Shown here: piece after piece, positions 1 through 10,980 of the stretch
Position numbering within the stretch: the stretch's first letter is position 1
Layout: each line of letters starts with the position of its first letter
Assembly (NCBI RefSeq): GCF_964019385.1
Contig: NC_088644.1
Span: 22,739,866-22,803,865, forward strand
DNA length: 64,000 nt
Direction: 5' to 3'
From: Sycon ciliatum
Taxonomy: Eukaryota; Porifera; Calcarea; Leucosolenida; Sycettidae
Notes under the pieces: generated by a model
What the model saw: only the letters and a program-made list of their open reading frames with translations
Database searches by the model: none
What the model was told of the DNA's origin: nothing
Program-made: the position numbers and the translations under genes

Positions 1-2
1 AG

Positions 3-243
3 GAGGAGCAGTTATTGCAGGATAATAAGCCCCTGCCTGGCATGATCGGAAACGTTTCAAATGCATTGGTGTTAGAACTGATGAAGTTCAAAGCGGACCA
101 CCACCAGGATCATAATCTACTTGTCGAACTCTTCTTGTCTTGGAGAATGGTCAAATCACAACTCATACTTCGGCTACTCTTCAACAGTCTTCTTGAATTT
201 CTCCAACAGTTTGCAGCAACAAAAAAAAAACAGTACAGCTACG
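3..243 (+). CDS. First visible exon of the Gln-rich gene (partial)
   Basis: The frame starting at position 3 is open from the window edge to a consensus donor (TACG|gtatgt at 244). About 80 codons encode an acidic start followed by a long Leu/Phe-rich segment and a lysine-rich end. The exon ends in phase 1. It can join directly to the 2751 exon (phase fits) or to the microexon at 916. No domain recognised. Confidence 0.55.
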
Positions 244-3200
244 GTATGTACATTTTGTACAGTGCGCAAGATTATTCATGAGCCGCGATCCCTGTTGTCA
301 AGACCGATTTTGTGCCGTGGTGAGATCTGGTTTGTGTACAGTGCGGCATGGTGCTTTTCGACAATGGCGGCGCTTACCCCGCGCACTCTAAACTGGAATA
401 AGTCCACTATATTTGCTCCGATTTGCTTCAAACTTTGCCAGTATACTCTACTTGTCTTCAGGAATCGGATGGTATTACAATATTTGCCCGATTCTCAAAA
501 CAGAAATTTACCCTGACATCGCTATCCTTAGTGACCTCAAAGCACGTAAACCCCCTCCCCCCCCCCCCAAGAAAAGAAACCGTGGGGGGGGGGGGGGGGG
601 GTGGAGCAAAGTCTGTTCATTTGGATTAGGGATATTAGCAAGTGTGCATAACCCTCAGACTGTGAAGCTCTGCATGCGGAGTCTCCGAATTCCGAAATCA
701 CATGATGTGTTCCAAATCCGTTTCAAATCCGTTTAGTCATAGTCAGAAATTTACCATTGCACTAGTTTTTTGGAGGAGATGGAGGGGTAAATCCTATAAG
801 AACTTGGTTTGTTTTGAGGAGAATTCAAAGAATTTTGATAAAACTCCTACCTTTTTACAGACTTGCAGTTTTAAAGGTGACATTTTGTGAATATTTTTCT
901 CTTGTGTTCTTGCAGGAATGACGTTTGCGAACCTTGTAAGTTTCCCAATACCTGTTTTGATTACATATGGCATAGAAATGAGCTGTGCGTACGTGTTTGT
1001 GTACGCGCGTGTGTGTGTGTAGAGAGAGAGGGGGGGGGGGGGGGTGCTTGTGTATGTAGATTATATTTCACTTTATAAGGGTCTGCAGTTCAACCTGGCC
1101 TGTGAGCGTAGCATTGGCCTTGTAGTGATAGTGTGTTCACCCAGACCAACGTGAGTGTGTCACGCACCCAGAGACATGTGCCACCTATTCAAGCTAGGGC
1201 TGAAAAACGATCACCGAGCATTGGATATCGATTATCTAGATTTGGTAACGACCAAGTTTACGGTTTATATGGTGACTATCTTAAAGGGGAAGTTAAGGCA
1301 AAAATTAAAATTTCACCAGTTGTAGTCTTCGGGGTGCTGAGTCGAATGGTCTTGGTCCGAGAAAGCTGAGACGCTCCCTTCCTACTTGAATCCCAATCGA
1401 ACTCGCGCACTTCCACCGAAACTGGGTGACTGCGCCCTACTAGATGGGGATTTGTATGCAAAATGTCACTAAAAGCGCCATTTCGTTCTTATAAAAGCAC
1501 GGATGACCGCGATTGGCCCATATGTTGTAGTCCTTTGGACGCTGAGTCGACTGGTTTTGGTCCGAAAAGGCTGCGATGCAGCGTTCCTCCTTTATTCCCA
1601 ATCGAACATGGTTGAAGAAGCGGTCACGTGCTCCTGGGTGCCAAAATCACCTGGTCACCACGCCAGCAGGCGACAACTTTCACACCAAGGTTCAACTCGA
1701 GTGACAGGACTGCACCCAAAAAAGGTCAAAACAGGCTGTAAGTTGTACCCTGCAGGCACGGTGACCAGGTGACTGGTGTACGCAGGAGCACGTGACCACT
1801 TGTTCAACCATGTTCGATTGGGAATTAGGGGCGAACGCTGCATCGCAGCCTTTTCGGACCAAAACCAGTCGACTCAGCGTCCAAAAGACTACAACATATG
1901 GGCCAATCGCGGTCATCCGTGCTTTTATAAGAACGAAATGGCGCTTTTAGTGACATTTTGCATACAAATCCCCATCTCGTAGGGCGCAGTCACCCAGTTT
2001 CGGTGGAAGTGCGCGAGTTCGATTGGGACTCAAGTAGGAAGGGAGCGTCTCAGCTTCCTCGGACCACGACCATTCGACTCAGCACCCCGAAGACTACAAC
2101 TGGTGAAATTTTAATTTTTGCCTTAACTTCCCCTTTAAGGTAAATTTGAAATATTTGTAGTTTCCTCTCTTTTTGTGAGAATACAATAAAGAAGCACGTC
2201 AGCGTAACGAGGCCAGTGATGCCCAACCACTTGAAATCGCAGTTCTCCATCGTATTATATATTATCATGATTCAAGTTGTGTGGCTTGCTCTGCAAGTTT
2301 TTCTCCTGTATTTTGGTGCCTGAAAAGTCTTTCCAATACTTGATAAGCAAGAACTCCTAGTGAATATTGAGGACACGTGTAACGAGTACGTGGTGAGTCA
2401 TGAGCATGATGTTGTACCCTGTCCTTAATTCAAGCATGAACCTTCCTAGATAGCGTCAATCAGGGAAAAGAAAGAATGCTCAATAGAAAGCAAGTGATGG
2501 CATGCCCATGGAGAATGTCCTGATGCACACTGTTGCAGCTAACGAATCCCGAGAACTTGTGGAGAATCACCTGTTCGGAGAGAGAGTTAGAGCAGCCAAC
2601 AAAACTACTCTGGCCTGTCAATGTGTGATGCGTGCACACTCAGATAGCCACGATGTGGCAGAAAGCGGATCCTGTCACCATGCTTTTTTAACGTTTTGCG
2701 TTGTATGTGGGTATGCTTGTGTACGTGTTTGTGTTTGCTTCTCTGCCCAGTTCCTTTTTCCTTCTTCGATGGCTACAAGGAGGAGTTTCCTGATTTACCC
2801 GAGTTGGATTTCGATGTACGTCCTGGCATTGGTTGTCGTGTGATTTCTTTCCGACAAGTGCAATTGACTTACAGTCCATTCAGAAAAAGATGGACTTCTA
2901 GCTTTTGGCCATAAACGGGTCAAACTTTTAGAATTTTTTTTTGCCGTCCCCTATGTAATCCTCTTCCAATTATGTTTCTGAAGTTTTTTTATCCAAAAAG
3001 TAAGCCATATCAAGAATAGGATTTCGGCCAGGTTTCACCCCAAAAGCACTGAACCGGGAAAACCATCAAAATCCAGGCCGTTTGACCCCGCCTGCAACAG
3101 TGCATTGTGCGGTTCGAACCCCAGTTCAGGTACCTTTTTGGACCCTCTTTCAAATTTCGCAAGTTCGCAGCACTGCACTGTGTACGATGAAATCACGAAA

Positions 3201-6200
3201 AATCGCCAAATACGGGAGCTCGCCAGAGCCAGGGCCCATCTTTTTATGAATGGACTGTAGTTGTAGTGCTTGCATGGTGCACTGTAGACTATTACTGCCG
3301 GGTGCTAAAGAACGGGGGAGGTCAGCTTCCTAGCCTATGCCGTTGTTATTTTCATGTACTACAGTCTATCCACAGTTGAGTCACTGTGTAGACTTTGGTA
3401 TGCTATGCTTGTTGAAATCCTAGCCTGTTCATTCTTCGGCACTCCGTTCTTCGGCACCCGACAGGACTGTATGCTAACAACTGCCTAGTTGTCCCATGTA
3501 TTCGTCTTCCAAGACAAATTTCTCCAAGAGCTAGCAGAAATAAGAACGCACCCTAATGTGTAGATGGAAGAATATGTCTACCAGGGTCTGCATTGTATTA
3601 CGGTAGTCTACTGGACATTCAATTTAAACTGTCTTCCTGTTCTGTTTCTGTCTTCTTGTGGTGGTAGTTTTCACACCGGTTGACGCCAGATTCGTCTTCA
3701 CCCTCCGTTTCCAGCCCTAGTATCCCCAAAGACAGTACTGCTAATACTGCAACCACTCCACCTAGTGCCGAAAGAGCCCTGGCCGATGAGCTATGTCGGA
3801 TCTTTGCTGGCGGCCCCGGGTAAGCTATTTGTATTGGTTTCCTTTTTGGGGGTTGAATTTTAGTGGTTAGCTGTCAGAGAAGCAGATTTCTGCTAACGTG
3901 TGTTTGCAGCACTTTTTTGTGTTGCGTGATAACTTGATCCAGAAAGATGAATAGAAAAATCCAAAGTCAACACATGGTCGAGATGAATAGAAAAATCCGC
4001 ATTGATCAGCGTCATACTTGTGAATGTAGTCACTGTGTCTTGCACTAGTGCACAGCCCAATGGTTGTACTGGGCTGCTCAATGAAATCTGATCGATTGAG
4101 TCAAGTACACGCCGTTCGCTGTGCAGCCCTAGGCCCTATGAACGCGTTGCAAGGCGCAAACTTGACTACTGTAAAAGCCATATATATAACGAAGTGCTAA
4201 CTCTAACCGTTAGAGTTAACAAAGAGAAATCTGTCGTTAAAATAGAAATCGTTATACAGAAATCGATACATATACTGTCCTATTGAGCGTTGAGAATGAG
4301 TGAGCATCGTTACCTTTGGTACACGTAAACTAGTCAATTGTGGGAAATCGTTATATGAGGCATCGGCAGCAAGAACCGGGGTGCTGGCGATTTTTAAAAA
4401 TGCCAATATTTGCGAAAAACCGAACCGATGTCGTTTTTTAGTCACCGCGTTCAAAGCGAAAAGACTTTTTGCACTATCGCTTTGAAAGTGCCTTCCTCTT
4501 GGTGGCTTCACTATTATTTTGTTGTCCTTGCAGTTGTAGTTTATCCGCCAAGCACTTGGGACATCCAGGTAGGCGTTTTCAGCCACCATGGAGGCGTTTG
4601 CGCTCAGGGTAGCATCTGCAAATCATGCGCTCAAAAGAGAGCGAAACAAATAATTTCTTGGCGGAACGATCCCGTCACAAATTCTTGATGGAGCAAGAGC
4701 GACTAGAATATTTGGCAGCTGGATCTCCAGAGATACTCCGCTGCCTGTGATAGTCCCCCGCAAGAAGAATCAGGTGAAAGTGAAGAGGCTTCACTCAGAT
4801 GACAAGCCATCAGCGGAGGCAGCGGAGACGCTGAGTTTGAGAGCTCCGTGACACGAAGTGGCGACGCGGACAGCAGCGCTGAGAGTGCCGAACGAGATTC
4901 AGTACTCCGTGGCGACTATTCGCAGCTGGATAAGTTGGTGAGATACGTGAGACAGCCCTGAATGAACTAAACCTTACTTGATACAAGATCTTTTGTGAAT
5001 AAAATTGTTGCAACGAGAGAGCTTGGAAGCTCTGGGCCCTACGCTATGCTTTTTTGCCTTGATGACCTAGACAAAAAAGCATAGGGATGTTATAAATTCT
5101 TAAAAAAAATTTTTTTTTTAAGACATAACCTGGGATTCGAACCCGCACTATCGCGCCCTGCATGCATCCCCCGGTCTTTAAAAAATTCCTTTTTTTTAAA
5201 GACATAAGGCCTCGGTCACTCTACGGCAAAAATGCTGCGTCAGCGTCAGAATCATGAGCTTTTCCATGGCAACTGACGCAAACGCGGCAAGTTTCAGCGT
5301 CAGACGCTGCTGCGTCTGACGTGGGGAAATCGGCTGCGTTGCCGCTGGTGGGAGTGACGCTTGGCGAAAAACAGTGTCTTTCAAGTAAAATTAGTTTCAA
5401 CCAGGGAGTGTACGTATACGACTCCCTGGTTTCAAGACAGTTGCTCGAGTTGAGCAGTCATTCAACATTCGTCTCTTCAAGGTTTGTTTTGTTTCCTCTT
5501 TTTTTTCGAGATGAGTCAGTCCGTGGACCTACGAGGCCGATGCTGCTCTGCTCCGAACCTGGCGGAAGAGCGAGGCGTTTTCTGAGAAGAAAATAAAGTC
5601 GAGAAAGGACCAGTTGTTTGAGTGGGTTATCGGCCAACTGGAGCCTGTTGACTTGTGAGTGTTGTGTTGTCGTCAAGAGCCCCAAAAAGGACAACCAGTA
5701 TGACGAAGTCAGGAGAAACACTGCTGCGATGCGGACTTTTCTTGCCTGATCCATGACACTACAACTGAAAATGGCTTCAAATTCGGAAAGAAACAACAAC
5801 GATCGTGCACGCGTGGACCTTTCGTCTTCTTGTAATCAAAAATCAATGAAAAATTTGAAAACTTTGTCCGACAATTTTTTGTATAATAAGCAAAAGGCCG
5901 GTTTCCGTGGGGATCCGTGTCGTCATTGAGTTTCCCTGGTGATTTTGTGACGTAGACAAATGCGCCAGGCCGCGGCAGTCATGAGCGGAAAGAAAAACAA
6001 AACACTGTGTGACCCCGCGTCTGCGTCGAGTGCTGCGACTTGACGCTGCGTCCAGCTTCAAACTTGCCGTAGTGTGACCGAGGCCTAACCTGGGATTCGA
6101 ACCCGCACTATCGCGGCCTGCATGCATCCCCCGATACACTTCGCATATGATGGTACGGTACGGTAGGGATAGATACGGGACAGGTACCGTACCATCAAAC

Positions 6201-9200
6201 ACAGCTGGCCACATACAGCTGCCCGCAATATTCAAATAGGGCTTTCAAACGCAAGATCATAACGTGAAGCAACTTGGAAGAATGGGTATGAATGCGAAGT
6301 GTATGGGGGAATGCATGTAGGGCGATAGTGCGGGTTCGAATCCCAGGATATGCCTGAAAAAATAGGAGAATTGAAAAAATTATAACATCCCTATGATTTT
6401 TTGCCGTCAGATACGGGATAGCGCCAGGCGTGACACAAACAAACAAACAAACAAATACCAAATTAAAGCTGTGTGGACCCTGGCTAGCGCCAGACGTTAC
6501 TGAAGTAACGTCTTCTGCATAGCTACGGGAATAATATTATAATAATCATGCACGCTTGCAGTGCTCATGAAATTTATCACAGTATAATGCATGTATCTAC
6601 GAGCTCCTGTACGTAGGATCCAGGAGAGCAAGGCATGCTTGGTGGATGTATCTGGCTTGGCCCAGCATGCATATCTAGTCTTGTAGGTTCTTCCCAGCCA
6701 TGTAAAACATCAGTTGCTTGGCTTCTTTCTGTCTGACAAGTCTGCATACAACACCACACCTGCACATGACAGGGATTGAGTTTTCAAGCATAGCAGCAAG
6801 TGCAGGCCATGATGTTACTATAATTATCAACTAGAGTACTCTGTGCTTCCCTCAAGACCTATAAATATGCTAAATCAGTCTCAACCACTCCATCAGAGCC
6901 AACTGTAACTGCATTCCATTTTGCCTTTTTGCTGACCATTTTTGTCAACCTTCACCCATCATTTCGGGCGTTTTTTTACTATCTTGGTAGGTGCCCAGAG
7001 TTCCAAAATTTGGCCCATAGATCGCTCATTTAGTGGACAGTTCAAACCCATCAAAAACTCATTTTCGCCAAATATCACCTAACCCTGGTTTTTGCTGCCC
7101 ATGCCTCATATATGCGCCTCGTTAGAATAATGTCTTTTACAGTAACTGGATTGGATTCCATTGAGCAGTACTGTAGCGTTGGGGCTGCACAGCACTAGCC
7201 ACTACTAGTAGTTTGTCTGCATGTTGTCTGGGTTTGTTGAGCATGTCTGTAGTGAATGAATCCCGGTGGTCTAGTTCAGTGCACCTGTGCATGCACCCTG
7301 CCTGCCTTTGCCTTTGTCGGGCGAACATGACAGTGGTCTGTGATGTACAGATAGCTATGCCAGTGATTAGATCACTGCCTTCCGGTGAGCAAGCCATGCT
7401 TTTGGAGTTCTCTTTGCTACAGCCAAGCATGTTTTACCTACTGCCTGCAACTTGCAATATCATAATTGTTTGACGTATTCTTCAATTTTGTTTTTGCTTT
7501 ATTCTCCTTCAATAGAACCCCGCAGGCTGCTAATGCCCCTAAATCACCATCAGTCGCATCCACGTCAAGTGCTGGACACACAGAGAGCCAGCCCGGTAAA
7601 GACTCATTTCGTTGTTACTTTGTCTTCTGGGGCTATTTCAGGTTCTTGCTTGTGCAGTTGTATGTACATGTTTTGTCATCATGAGATGTTGGTCCCTCTT
7701 CTTTTTTGTTGCCACATCTCCCACTTGCTCTGTATGTTGACTGTACTCTTCAGCTCTGTGTTGTGTTTCCTTGTACGATAGTTTAGCCCTATGACAGCCA
7801 GCCATCAGTGCTTGGATGTGTTGTAAACAACAATAACAAAAAAGTTCACAGTTCGCGTGAGACCCAGTCAGACTTAAGTTTTCCGCACTTGTAGGAACGT
7901 CACCACCCTCGTGGGTCAAGGAACTGCACAACATCCCAATCTAAGAACTAGCTGTCACTGACAACACTCCATGAAGCACCACAATTGACGGTTTTCTGAG
8001 GTGAATTACTCGCAATTTATGCTGTGATCGTGGCCGCTTGGTGGAATTTCGAGATTTTTTCACACTGATTTACACCAGTTCGCATGGGTTTTCTCTTATG
8101 ATTTTCATCAGAGCATAGTGAAAAAAACAGGAACCCATTGATGAAATGATATAGCTGAAGTAGGGCGAAAATGCTTGCATTTGGGAGCGTCATCGCTGGT
8201 CCTGGAGTGGATTGTCCTGGCCATCATGGTCGACCCTACTCTCTTTCTGTTGCAAAGACCTTTCCAGATAGCCCAAAAGGTGCATTGGACACACTTTTAG
8301 GATTTGCTGAATGTGCTGTCTAGTGCCATTTCATGTTCTAATAGTGCCATGCCGTTGTGTCTCTGTGTGTGTATCTGTGTGTGCATTTGTGTGTGTATCT
8401 GTGTGTGTATCTGTGTGCATTTGTTTGTGTATGGTCATGTATGTACAATATCATGTAGCTGACCATACACAGAATGTTGATGGCCAATCAGCAAGACATC
8501 CAGCGCCACCGATGGAGCCCAGTGCGGCCTCCGTTCGTAATATTGAGTTGCTGCTCGAGCGTATTCCCCCCACGCAGCAGCAAGACTCCAGCTTTATAGC
8601 ATCAGTGCAAGGCCTTCTGGGACAAAGGTCTGATAACAGTGCTGCACAGCCAGAAGGTGCTGTGCATCCAGACTTTGCAATGGAGTGCCAGCTGCAACAG
8701 CAACGGCAGCCTCAGCAGCTGCAAGACTTTCATCACCAACAGCAGCAGTTTCAAAGCCAGCAGCTACTTTCCCAGCAGCAGCAGCAACTCGCATTGCGTA
8801 ACCAACAGGAACTCGCTGTGCGCAAGCACCGTCAACAGAAGCATCTAGAGCAACAGCAGCGGCAACAACTATTACAACAACAACAATTAATTTACCAACA
8901 AAATCTGTTGCAGCAGCAGCAACATCAAGCGCACCATCACCAGCAGCCTCATATGTTGGCTGACAATATCCTTCCCAGGCCGAGGGACAGTTTATTCCCT
9001 CTAACCCAGACCCAACTGCCACGTTCAGATGGCATGGCGGCGCCGCATGCCATTCTCCACCCTGCTGCTGCTGGTGCCTTGCCAGGTGTACATGCAGCTA
9101 TGAGTGCTTCCAATGCACAATGTAGCCATACTGAGTCGGGAATGTCGTACCCGCTTGATGACAGCCAGTATCAACTCTTAGTAGCCGAGCATCAAAGGGA

Positions 9201-10980
9201 CGCGGCAGCTGCTGTTGCTGTTGCTAATACAGCTGGTGGTAGTCACCACCATGCCATGGCACAGAGCTCGCAGCCAACCCCAGGTCACAGTGCATTATCT
9301 GCTCAACTCCAAGGTGCTGCCAACTTCCCCCTCCCATCCTCTACGAAAGGCCCAGTTGCTATGAATGCGAGCACTCCGCGCCAGCAGAAGCCAAGGGCAC
9401 AGCTTGCACAGCTGCAGCCCAATGATGTATCGGCCATGTTCCCCTTTGCTTCAAACTCAACTGCCCCCATTGGCCAGTCCGTGATAATGCCGCCTGATCA
9501 TCCACAGCAAAGGCATGCTGTCGCTGCTTCTGCTACTTCTGGACCAACACCGAATAGCTTGTACCAACAGCAACAGCAGCAGAAAGAGCACTACTGTCGC
9601 ATGCGGCAGTACTACCATGCGCAGCTGCTGCGCCAGCAACATCTGAAGCAAGCTGGTGCTCATCCTCAGCAGCACATGATGCATGGCCCGTATGATGGAG
9701 ATGCACTGCTCGCCTTCCGTGGTGACCATTCCACTGGCCAAGATGGCATGCCGGAAGACATGGCTCGGCAAATGCTAGTGGCTGGCCAGCAGCAAGCCAG
9801 CAATCGGCAAATGCACACCTTCAAGCAGAATTCTCTGAGAAGAAGACGCAGCTCAAGCATTTGCAACGTCCAGGCTTCTTTGCCCTTGGACCCTCTGATG
9901 TTATCAAAGCAATCGTCAGGCGGCAGCAGCACTATGACCACTGCTACCACCACCGCTAGCACCACAGCCAGCACTGTCGGCGTTAATTTGGGTAAGTTCT
10001 TTTCTGATCATTCCTGACAAGTACTGAATTTTCCAGGGTGTTGCGCCATACTGCTGTGTAAGCACGAGATAAACACATTTTTGTTCGCGTACACCTCCAT
10101 TCAGTGGTATAGATAACCAGAAGGCTGGACTTGGCCCTGCAAGCATTAAAATAATTTCGGAGATAAAATGTTGTTTTGTGGAGATGGTGAGCCGTGCATG
10201 TGCTGGCACAGACAGTTGCTGCATGTACAGTAGTGCTGTACAAAGTGGCGGAGGGGCTTGTTTTCTTACTTTGTTACTGAACGCTGGAGCCAGGAGGAGT
10301 ACATGAACGCGAGAGTGTGTAGCTGGGATGGGTGGCGATCACAGCGATATTCCTGGTTTGCATCAAGCCGACGATCTTGTGTTGCACGGTTGCAGCTCAG
10401 TTGGATGCTGTAGGACACTTCGGATCTCAATCAACTACCGTATAGTCCTGTATAAAGGCCTCGGCTTATATGATTTTTTGGGGGAATTTTTGCAGGCTTC
10501 TATACAAGACAGGTATTTCTGTGTATGTCAACACTAAAACCAGGCTTATGTGGCGACAGTGAATCTTGAAAATCGGGCTTCTATTCAAGACAGCCTTCTA
10601 TATGAGACAGGCTTTAATACAAGACACTACGGTACATGATGTAGTGCATGGGTTTCACCATGACTGACAGCAATACGGTGTGAACACTAGTTGCACACTC
10701 TGGTTTTCCTGTATCCATGCTAGAGCTAGCTGCAACACTTTTGGGTTACTGCCTTTTTACAAGTAGCCTTCTTTGGTGTGTGTGTGTCTGTGTGCTCGTG
10801 CGCGCGTGTGTGTGTGTCTGTGTCTGTGTTTGCTCGTGCACGTGTGTGTGTATCTGTGTGCGTGTGACTTTTTACTCCGCATTCGGTTTCTGTCATATGT
10901 CTTCAGGTGAGGCTATGCAGCAACCCCTGCCGCCGTCTCAGTGGCACTATTTGCCACAGCTACCTGAGAGCCAACAATAG
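3..10980 (+). CDS. Gln-rich low-complexity protein, multi-exon gene, 5' end outside window
   Basis: I do not recognise this gene. Supported exons are <3-243, 2751-about 2830, 3690-3819, 7516-7595, 8459-9991 and 10907-10980 (stop TAG). A 20-nt microexon at 916-935 is possible. The first exon encodes a leucine-rich, probably helical segment. Exon 2751 encodes an acidic FPDLPELDFD stretch, and later exons are Ser/Thr/Pro-rich, then very Gln-rich. Phases agree exactly for 3690-3819 to 7516 (2+1), 7516-7595 to 8459 (1+2) and 9991 to 10907 (1+2). The joins 243/2751/3690 are less certain: the strong donor at 2816 gives the wrong phase for 3690, while a weak donor near 2831 fits. Composition suggests a transcription co-regulator or scaffold, which is inference only. 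No AATAAA was seen in the 300 bp after the stop. Confidence 0.6.
916..935 (+). CDS. Possible 20-nt microexon of the Gln-rich gene
   Basis: A good acceptor (ttcttgcag) and a perfect donor (gtaagt) enclose 20 nt. Joined to the exon ending at 243 it keeps the frame open (GMTFANL) and leaves phase 0. The next convincing exon (2751) needs phase 1, so use of this microexon would require another exon or alternative splicing. Confidence 0.3.
1281..2138. mobile_element. Palindromic TTAA element, copy 1
   Basis: An 858-bp sequence that is almost entirely one inverted repeat. It begins TTAAAGGGGAAGTTAAGGC and ends with the reverse complement of this. The two arms, about 400 bp each, meet in a short unpaired centre near 1700-1740. 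Each arm is itself made of two related units, both starting TTGTAGTC and continuing GCTGAGTCGA, about 225 bp apart. TTAA at both ends fits a piggyBac or Kolobok type target site. The 60-90 codon open frames inside occur on both strands because the element is a palindrome, and are not genes. Confidence 0.85.
2751..2830 (+). CDS. Acidic exon of the Gln-rich gene
   Basis: Polypyrimidine tract and acceptor (ctctgcccag) at 2750. The open frame encodes FFDGYKEEFPDLPELDFD and similar acidic residues. Two donors are possible: gtacgt at 2816 is strong but ends in phase 0; gttgtc near 2831 is weak but gives the phase 1 that the next exon needs. Confidence 0.5.
2872..3257. mobile_element. MITE with TA target duplication
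   Basis: A 386-bp intronic element with terminal inverted repeats of about 22 bp, CAGTCCATTC... at the left and the reverse complement at the right, one mismatch. It is flanked by TA on both sides, as for Tc1/mariner/pogo-type elements. No transposase open frame. Confidence 0.75.
3690..3819 (+). CDS. Ser/Pro-rich exon of the Gln-rich gene
   Basis: Acceptor gacgccag and donor gtaagc. The frame is Ser/Thr/Pro-rich and then forms a short helix-like segment (ERALADELCRIFAGG). It ends in phase 2 and joins exactly to the exon at 7516. No known domain recognised. Confidence 0.6.
3820..5049. other. Intron sequence, mostly unique
   Basis: First part of the intron 3820-7515. Positions 4060-4140 carry a fragment of the short palindromic MITE seen whole at 17392 and 62137 (CTCAATGAAATCTGATC). 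No other supported feature here. Confidence 0.4.
5050..5178 (-). mobile_element. tRNA-derived SINE fragment
   Basis: On the minus strand this contains GGGTTCGAATCCCAGG, a canonical RNA polymerase III B box like the T-arm of a tRNA. A GGGGGATGCATGCAGGG stretch precedes it, and an A/T-rich tail with ATAACATCCCTATG follows. The same blocks occur at 6086-6135 (minus) and 6265-6400 (plus), so this is a dispersed family. It is not a working tRNA gene: no acceptor or anticodon arms can be folded. Confidence 0.6.
5208..6085. mobile_element. Harbinger-like non-autonomous DNA transposon
   Basis: Terminal inverted repeats of about 22 bp start GGCCTCGGTCAC (21 of 22 match) and the element is flanked by TAA on both sides. 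A 3-bp TWA target duplication is the hallmark of PIF/Harbinger elements. At 878 bp it is too short for a transposase, and I recognise none in its open frames. It contains CGTCAGCGTC repeats near both ends. It sits inside a SINE copy, splitting it at CATAA|CCTGGG. Confidence 0.75.
6086..6135 (-). mobile_element. SINE fragment split by the Harbinger-like element
   Basis: Continuation, on the other side of the insertion, of the SINE piece at 5190-5207. It carries the B box (GGTTCGAATCC on the minus strand) and the same ATGCATGCAGG block as the copy at 5050-5178. Confidence 0.55.
6265..6400 (+). mobile_element. tRNA-derived SINE copy, plus orientation
   Basis: Contains GCGAAGTGTATGGGGGAATG, the B box GGGTTCGAATCCCAGG at about 6324-6345, and a tail with ATAACATCCCTATGATTTTTTGCC. 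It is the opposite orientation of the two copies nearby. Confidence 0.55.
7516..7595 (+). CDS. Short disordered exon of the Gln-rich gene
   Basis: Acceptor ccttcaatag, donor gtaaag. The frame set by both neighbours encodes a Pro/Ala/Ser/Thr-rich linker (TPQAANAPKSPS...). Phases 2 in and 1 out fit the exons at 3690 and 8459. A second frame is also open but does not fit the flanking phases. Confidence 0.6.
8459..9991 (+). CDS. Large polyglutamine-rich exon
   Basis: A 1,533-nt open exon (511 codons). It opens with a helix-like segment (NIELLLERIPPTQQQ), followed by long Q-rich tracts mixed with H, L and R (about 8690-8960), an Ala/His/Ser-rich middle, a second Q-rich tract near 9565-9700, and a basic-serine patch (SLRRRRSSS) near 9835. 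The Thr/Ser-rich end leads to donor gtaagt at 9992. CAG and CAA codons are mixed, so this is not a pure unstable repeat. Such composition is common in transcription co-regulators; function here is not established. Confidence 0.75.
10436..10634. mobile_element. Short MITE with TACCGTA ends
   Basis: About 199 bp in the last intron of the Gln-rich gene. Left end TACCGTATAGTCCTGTATAA, right end the imperfect reverse complement. The interior repeats CTTCTAT-CAAGACAG units. Confidence 0.6.
10786..10862. repeat. TG-rich microsatellite
   Basis: Degenerate (TG)n with CTGTG and CGTG variants, just before the acceptor of the last exon at 10907. Confidence 0.8.
10907..10980 (+). CDS. Last exon of the Gln-rich gene
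   Basis: Acceptor tatgtcttcag, phase fits the donor at 9992. It encodes a short Pro/Gln-rich C-terminus ending LPESQQ and the stop TAG. Confidence 0.6.

Noticed and set aside
1958..2143. Repeated 60-90 codon open frames (MHTNPHLVGRSHPVS and relatives) at many sites on both strands
   Set aside because: They lie wholly inside the palindromic TTAA elements, appear on both strands by symmetry, and are broken in the old copy. No sign of selection on the protein.
2502..2843. 113-codon plus-strand frame before exon 2751
   Set aside because: Crosses the polypyrimidine tract and acceptor at 2750 and is in a different frame from the supported acidic exon; no good donor in the plausible upstream part.
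4534..4568. Possible exon of the Gln-rich gene (YPPSTWDIQ)
   Set aside because: Good splice sites, but including it breaks the phase that otherwise joins 3819 directly to 7516.
5119..5172. tRNA gene
   Set aside because: Only the B box and T-arm-like region are present; no anticodon arm or acceptor stem. Annotated as SINE.
5458..5799. Open frame inside the Harbinger-like element as a transposase remnant
   Set aside because: No DDE motifs, Myb-like domain or other Harbinger landmark visible on either strand.
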